Source of the DNA: a virus | Reading direction: 5' to 3' (one strand) | Virus record (IMG/VR): IMGVR_UViG_3300032285_002032 | Coordinates: 1-24,307 of that record | DNA length: 24,307 nucleotides | Shown here: positions 20,937-24,307 of the stretch, one piece after another | Layout: every line of letters starts with the position of its first letter | How positions within the stretch are numbered: position 1 is the first letter of the stretch | Program-made: the position numbers and the translations under genes | The notes under the pieces: generated by a model | What the model was told of the DNA's origin: nothing | What the model saw: the letters and a program-made list of their open reading frames with translations, nothing else | The model's database searches: none

Positions 20937-21134
20937 TTATCTGCCTCTCATATTTGTTGTCGCAACGACTCGGACACCCATGTCACCGCGGTTTGTGTAA
21001 TAGTTGTAAATAACTAAAGGTTGGTTATACATCACACCGGTTTGGTTGTAGCGGTAGTGATATTTGGACGCCTCGTGAGACTCGCGCCAGTTCATAGAGG
21101 GAGCGGCAACTACGCGAGGTTGAATATCACTCAC
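20937..21134 (-). CDS. Small Tyr/Asn-rich protein, unknown
   Basis: This 65-residue protein is rich in Tyr, Asn and Arg (YHYRYNQTG, then YNQPLVIYNYYTN). It has no recognised motif. It starts with GTG, overlapping the glycosyltransferase end by 8 bases with GGAG at good spacing, and stops 2 bases before the connector start. Given its place it may be a small virion or assembly protein. Confidence 0.55.
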   Translation of the reverse strand: MSDIQPRVVAAPSMNWRESHEASKYHYRYNQTGVMYNQPLVIYNYYTNRGDMGVRVVATTNMRGR

Positions 21135-22179
21135 TTATAGCTCCTTCATAATGCTTGAGGTTTTCCTTGAGACGATCAATCCAGGGAGCAAGTTCGACGG
21201 CTTTTCTGCCATGCTTGACAGCTTCTGAATAGTTATTAAGGTTATATGCTGAAATCGCAACCAAATCGTGAGGCAAGTATCCCCAGGCATCCGATTCTAC
21301 TAGATATTCCAGCGGTTGCTGCGTAATCCTGAGCGCCGAGTGAGCCATAGCATAGCACTCAATCCAGCGACCTTCTGAGTAGTAATGCTCGGCAAGATCG
21401 ACCCGGGGTTCCCGGCTGATCGGGGATTCTGCAATAGCTTTGAACAGCCAGCTCTCCCGATCCTGATCCTCCATCTTGGCAAGGTATCTCATAGAAGCCG
21501 CGCGTTCTGGTTTCCAGACTGCCTTAGGAAGCTCTAGGTGACGCTTAAACTGAGCAATAGCTTCGGTGTAATGATTGTGAAAGAAGAGTTCCCGGGCATA
21601 ATAAAAGGTATTCCGATCATCGGTCGGGTCTTCCTTTATTGCCAGGCGTAAAAGGGGAAAATATTGACCCCTGGACTTAGTTTGGTCCGGGTGATGATGA
21701 ATCTCAAGCTTGGTCCATAGCTGATTTTCCTGATCCTGACAGGTGAGAACCTCGTGAACAGGGTGCTTCCAGCGAAATCCTTTGCGTGCGTGGATCTTGT
21801 CCCCACCATAGGTAAGGCCAGGAGATCCGTCCGGGTTCCAGGACCAGGTGTACTTATACCGAGGTCGATTAACACCAGGATCTAATGCCTCAAGCTCAGA
21901 TCTCCAGCCAGGGAACAGGACTTCGTCCATGTCTAAAGCTATGCAGTAGTCAACATCAAGCGGAAGCGCGGCTAATGCGGCATTGCGGGCGTCATCAAAG
22001 CGCCAGGGTGAGATCTGGACGCTAATAACCTTAATACCCAAAGCTTCAGCCTTGGATCTGGTCTCATCGGTCGATCCGGTGTCCGCGATCAGCAAAACAT
22101 CGGCTTCTTTGGCCGATTCATACCATTTCTGGACAAATTGCTCTTCATTAAGCGCAATTGTATAGACTGCAATTTTCAT
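21127..22179 (-). CDS. GT-A (family 2-like) glycosyltransferase with TPR-like C-terminus
   Basis: The 350-residue enzyme shows a GT-A fold. It has the start strand IAVYTIALNEEQF, the nucleotide-binding DTGSTDET (Asp33), the FDDARNAAL segment near 61-69 common in this group, and a DMD metal motif at 83-85. The catalytic part covers about 1-190; the remaining 160 residues are helical and repeat-like, consistent with a TPR-type tail. It transfers a sugar from a nucleotide sugar. The acceptor is unknown: virion protein glycosylation fits the gene's place among structural genes, while DNA glycosylation of hydroxymethylcytosine fits the hydroxymethylase-like gene at 7317-8153. Confidence 0.8.
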   Translation of the reverse strand: MKIAVYTIALNEEQFVQKWYESAKEADVLLIADTGSTDETRSKAEALGIKVISVQISPWRFDDARNAALAALPLDVDYCIALDMDEVLFPGWRSELEALDPGVNRPRYKYTWSWNPDGSPGLTYGGDKIHARKGFRWKHPVHEVLTCQDQENQLWTKLEIHHHPDQTKSRGQYFPLLRLAIKEDPTDDRNTFYYARELFFHNHYTEAIAQFKRHLELPKAVWKPERAASMRYLAKMEDQDRESWLFKAIAESPISREPRVDLAEHYYSEGRWIECYAMAHSALRITQQPLEYLVESDAWGYLPHDLVAISAYNLNNYSEAVKHGRKAVELAPWIDRLKENLKHYEGAISE

Positions 22180-22188
22180 ACTTCTCCC

Positions 22189-22989
22189 CTAACGAAGTAA
22201 ATTAACCAAAGATCGCGTTCTTCCGTGTGCCAGTTGAGTGTAGACCTGAGTTGTGGCTACGCTGGTGTGCCGCATAAGTTCCTTTACAGCTACCAAATCT
22301 CCGCCGGAGCGTTCTAGCATATCAGTTGCAAAATAGTGACGCAAAGAGTGAAAATGCTTGGCGTCAGGTCCCAAGATGCGACGCATTTCATTGGCCGCTC
22401 TTGTACTAAACTTGTTAGCTGTCACATTCCAAAGACGACCAAGAGTATCGTATTTCCTGATGGTTTCAGCAACCATAGGGCTGACCGGAATGACCAAATC
22501 GGTGTTTCCCTTGCCAATAACTGTCAACATTGGACCCTCGTCAGTATCAAACAAATCGGAGCCCTTGATAACCGAAGCTTCGCAGCATCGAAGACCCGCC
22601 ATACCGCCCAGAATAAACCAGTCGCGATATATAGGCTGAGCGTCTTGAAGAAGTTTTGCGTATTCCGCTTTGGTTACTGGCTTTGGCGAGGATCGACCAA
22701 CCTTTACCTTGGCTAAATCCTCAGCTGGATTATTACCATTAACCAAGCCCATTTTGTTTAGAGAGCCATAAATAGAACGCAATCGGGCAACATAATTTGC
22801 CTTGGTTGACTGCTTAGTTGCACGTAAAATAATGTTATTTTCCAAGTCTTCAACCGTGGCTAAAGCTGGGTGGACGCCGATTCTGCGGATAATCTGCAGA
22901 TCGGTGAGAATCACGCTGCGAGTAAAGCCGCTTGCCTGGTATCGATTGGTAAGCTTCTTTTCAATCACTTCCATTGGTGTTAGTTCCAT
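22189..22989 (-). CDS. Tyrosine recombinase (phage integrase)
   Basis: The 266-residue protein has an N-terminal SAM-like core-binding domain (about 10-95) and a catalytic domain. All catalytic residues are visible: Arg134 (AGLRCCEA), Lys160 in GKGN, His214-x-x-Arg217 (HSLRH), His241 (RHTSVATTQ) and Tyr250 (VYTQL). It should integrate or excise the genome or resolve DNA between short sites. It lies inside the structural gene region, between a receptor-binding-like gene and a glycosyltransferase, where integrases are not usual. There is no obvious excisionase or repressor next to it and no attP core is recognisable. A candidate promoter lies just upstream; the ATG itself lacks a good ribosome site. 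Confidence 0.88.
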   Translation of the reverse strand: MELTPMEVIEKKLTNRYQASGFTRSVILTDLQIIRRIGVHPALATVEDLENNIILRATKQSTKANYVARLRSIYGSLNKMGLVNGNNPAEDLAKVKVGRSSPKPVTKAEYAKLLQDAQPIYRDWFILGGMAGLRCCEASVIKGSDLFDTDEGPMLTVIGKGNTDLVIPVSPMVAETIRKYDTLGRLWNVTANKFSTRAANEMRRILGPDAKHFHSLRHYFATDMLERSGGDLVAVKELMRHTSVATTQVYTQLAHGRTRSLVNLLR

Positions 22990-23010
22990 ACCAGGAAACG
23001 TACCAGATTG

Positions 23011-23039
23011 GAATTACCTTTGCCGGAGTGTTTTGTCTA
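23011..23039 (-). promoter_or_regulatory. Candidate promoter of the recombinase gene
   Basis: On the minus strand TAGACA (23039-23034, one base off TTGACA) and TAATTC (23016-23011) are spaced by 17 bases, placing transcription start a few bases before the recombinase ATG at 22989. The -10 is weak. The recombinase lacks a ribosome site, so a nearly leaderless transcript is possible. The 91-base gap 22990-23080 also holds two GGAGTGTT repeats (plus strand) and no gene. Confidence 0.35.
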
Positions 23040-23080
23040 GCTCGGGTGATCCGGGGTAAGTTTCTGTGGAGTGTTCCAGC

Positions 23081-23242
23081 CTAGCCCTGTGGGGCTGAGT
23101 TGGCTGCAAGTGTGGCTAGATAGGCTTGGTAATCTGAGTTGGCAGGGTCGGTAGGAATGAAAGCAACCACGCCAGCCTCATCAGTCCGAACGATTATTTC
23201 TTGATTGAAAGCGTTGGTTTGTTTTTCATAAGTGATTGCCAT
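23081..23242 (-). CDS. Small phage protein next to the fibre-like gene
   Basis: The 53-residue protein begins MAITYEK and is coupled to the upstream gene by TAATG. It ends with DPANSDYQAYLATLAANS, a small helix. Short proteins with this DPxNxDYQxYLA end are found downstream of tail-fibre-type genes in siphoviruses. Role unknown; it may assist folding or be part of the virion. Confidence 0.6.
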   Translation of the reverse strand: MAITYEKQTNAFNQEIIVRTDEAGVVAFIPTDPANSDYQAYLATLAANSAPQG

Positions 23243-24300
23243 TATAACTCCGCATCTGCTGTGTAATGAACGAGTAAACCAGTTGCACTAGCAGAACCAG
23301 AACTATAAACAATTCCAGCCGCATCAGAAGCATTTGCAAATGCAACGGTTTGACCAGTAGTGGTGGGAGAACCAATTGAAAACCTGCCAGTTTTATTTGA
23401 AGCGCCAGAAGAATCGTAAAGCGTTACAGTTGGTGATGTTCTTTTCACAATTTTATAGACCAAACCAAGACTCAAATAAGAAGTAGTTGGTGAAGCCGCA
23501 TTTGTTGAAGAAGTAATTGCATTCGTTTCTGTTGCGCTTCCTGGATTTGTTCCTTGCGCATAAGACTTTTCGTAATATCGCATACAGAGGGCTAACTCTC
23601 CTTGGAGTGTTCCTGATGCGGTGGTGAATGGTGTGGCTACTGAGCCGTTCTCTGCCTGTACGCCCCAAATGCTGAAGGTATTGTTCTGCGTTCCGATTGA
23701 ACTGGCGCGAGTGTTGAAAGATGAGCCAGCCGATACCCATAGATTTACGGCAATGCTTGAGCCTGTACCAATAGTTGCTCCGCTAATTGAAGGAACTGTG
23801 AATGTCAGAGAATATCTAGCCCAAGATGTTGAGATGGTTACCGCGCCGCCCGGGGTTGAGAGTGTGCCACCTGAACCACCTGAGCCAAGGCCGAGGTAAG
23901 TTTCAACTGCAATCTTTGGTGTGCCACTTGCGGCCTTTGCCCAAAATGAAACCGTAATGGTTTGACCAGCGAAGGTACGCATATCTTCAATGTTCTGAAT
24001 GAATAAGCCGTAATCGCCAGCACTACCGTATCCTGATGTGACAATCTGAGCATAGTTCTGTGCTTCATAACCAGCCACAGGAGCAGCGCCAGGAGTAAAT
24101 GTCTGTGGCGTTACTGTCATAGTTCCACCACTTGCAGCCATAGTCCAACGGTCAAAGCAATATCCGCTAGTTGCTGAAGTGAAGTTTCTCTGATTGATGC
24201 GGAAGTCACCATTGATGATTTTGTTCTTACCAGCAAGGAAAGGAGCTACTGCGCCACCCGAATCCTGCTGAGTCGTTGAGGTTAGTTGTGCGCGACTCAT
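23242..24300 (-). CDS. Receptor-binding/fibre-like structural protein
   Basis: The 352-residue protein is beta-rich with few charged residues. It begins with a short variable arm, followed by KNKIINGDFRINQRN (about 25-39) and a CFDRW segment, a well-known start of phage carbohydrate-binding fibre or tail proteins. TVSFWAKAASG near 115-125 continues a jelly-roll domain, and the end is a Ser/Thr/Gly-rich strand region. It likely recognises host surface sugars or decorates the virion. Its place upstream of the connector genes, apart from the other tail genes, could mean a head fibre. The start at 24300 is only 7 bases from the window edge, so its ribosome site cannot be judged. Confidence 0.75.
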   Translation of the reverse strand: MSRAQLTSTTQQDSGGAVAPFLAGKNKIINGDFRINQRNFTSATSGYCFDRWTMAASGGTMTVTPQTFTPGAAPVAGYEAQNYAQIVTSGYGSAGDYGLFIQNIEDMRTFAGQTITVSFWAKAASGTPKIAVETYLGLGSGGSGGTLSTPGGAVTISTSWARYSLTFTVPSISGATIGTGSSIAVNLWVSAGSSFNTRASSIGTQNNTFSIWGVQAENGSVATPFTTASGTLQGELALCMRYYEKSYAQGTNPGSATETNAITSSTNAASPTTSYLSLGLVYKIVKRTSPTVTLYDSSGASNKTGRFSIGSPTTTGQTVAFANASDAAGIVYSSGSASATGLLVHYTADAEL

Positions 24301-24307
24301 TATTCAC

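Noticed and set aside
22336-22716. 126-codon open frame on the plus strand
   Set aside because: It lies antisense to the catalytic half of the recombinase, whose catalytic residues are all intact.
22990-23080. attP core or tRNA-like 3' end next to the recombinase
   Set aside because: No tRNA T-arm or CCA-adjacent pattern was found, and the GGAGTGTT repeats are too short to claim.
23242-24300. Diversity-generating retroelement target at the fibre-like gene
   Set aside because: No reverse transcriptase gene or template repeat is seen in the window.
1-24307. tRNA genes
   Set aside because: No cloverleaf-like segment was recognised by eye on either strand; a tRNAscan run would be decisive.

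Overview
The window is a stretch of a tailed double-stranded DNA phage genome of the siphovirus type (long non-contractile tail). It shows a 514-residue tape measure protein, a single major tail protein and no sheath genes. The host is most likely an actinobacterium. The supports are a proteasome beta-like gene (20S proteasomes are typical of Actinobacteria among bacteria), actinophage-style gene content and order (PrimPol-helicase, RecB-like nuclease, dCMP deaminase, Endo VII, CHAP endolysin, zinc-ribbon proteins) and the moderate base composition. A low-GC freshwater actinobacterium would fit, but that last step is inference. A complete tyrosine recombinase suggests a temperate phage or one descended from temperate phages. 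Terminase, portal, protease and capsid genes are not here and presumably lie beyond position 24307.

Nearly all genes are on the minus strand, so the natural reading order runs from high to low coordinates. From 24300 to 21127 lies an accessory block: a receptor-binding or fibre-like protein, a small protein, the tyrosine recombinase with its own candidate promoter, and a GT-A glycosyltransferase. From 21134 to 13042 comes the connector and tail module: small protein, head-tail connector, tail terminator, small protein, major tail protein, a gp10-like protein, tail assembly chaperones joined by a -1 frameshift site, tape measure protein, minor tail protein, and a tail fibre ending in an S74 chaperone domain. 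From 13040 to 11296 lie small proteins, a membrane protein, a CHAP endolysin, a holin candidate and endonuclease VII, followed by a DUF6378-like protein.

At 10948-11022 a hairpin flanked by an A-run and a T-run can terminate transcription from both sides. It separates the minus-strand late genes from four small plus-strand genes (10240-10949), the only plus-strand genes in the window. Their upstream region (9992-10239) is a divergent control region with two palindromes and three tandem 10-bp repeats. Leftward from it runs a second minus-strand block: an unknown acidic protein, an HTH protein, then nucleotide metabolism (dCMP deaminase, dimeric-dUTPase/dCTPase-like enzyme, dNMP kinase, thymidylate-synthase-fold enzyme), Holliday junction resolvase, RecB/Cas4-like nuclease and a candidate ssDNA-binding protein. 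After a strong terminator come a lytic transglycosylase, zinc-ribbon proteins and the PrimPol-helicase. An array of 9-bp iterons (2056-2219) lies at the 3' end of the helicase gene. The block ends with two zinc-binding proteins, a stand-alone proteasome beta/HslV-like hydrolase and an HNH endonuclease.

Two points stand out. First, the thymidylate-synthase-fold enzyme carries Asp where ThyA has the uracil-selecting Asn. This is the signature of dCMP hydroxymethylases, and with the neighbouring dNTP enzymes and the glycosyltransferase it suggests cytosine modification of the phage DNA. Second, the phage encodes a threonine peptidase that keeps the catalytic set of a proteasome beta subunit and needs no propeptide.
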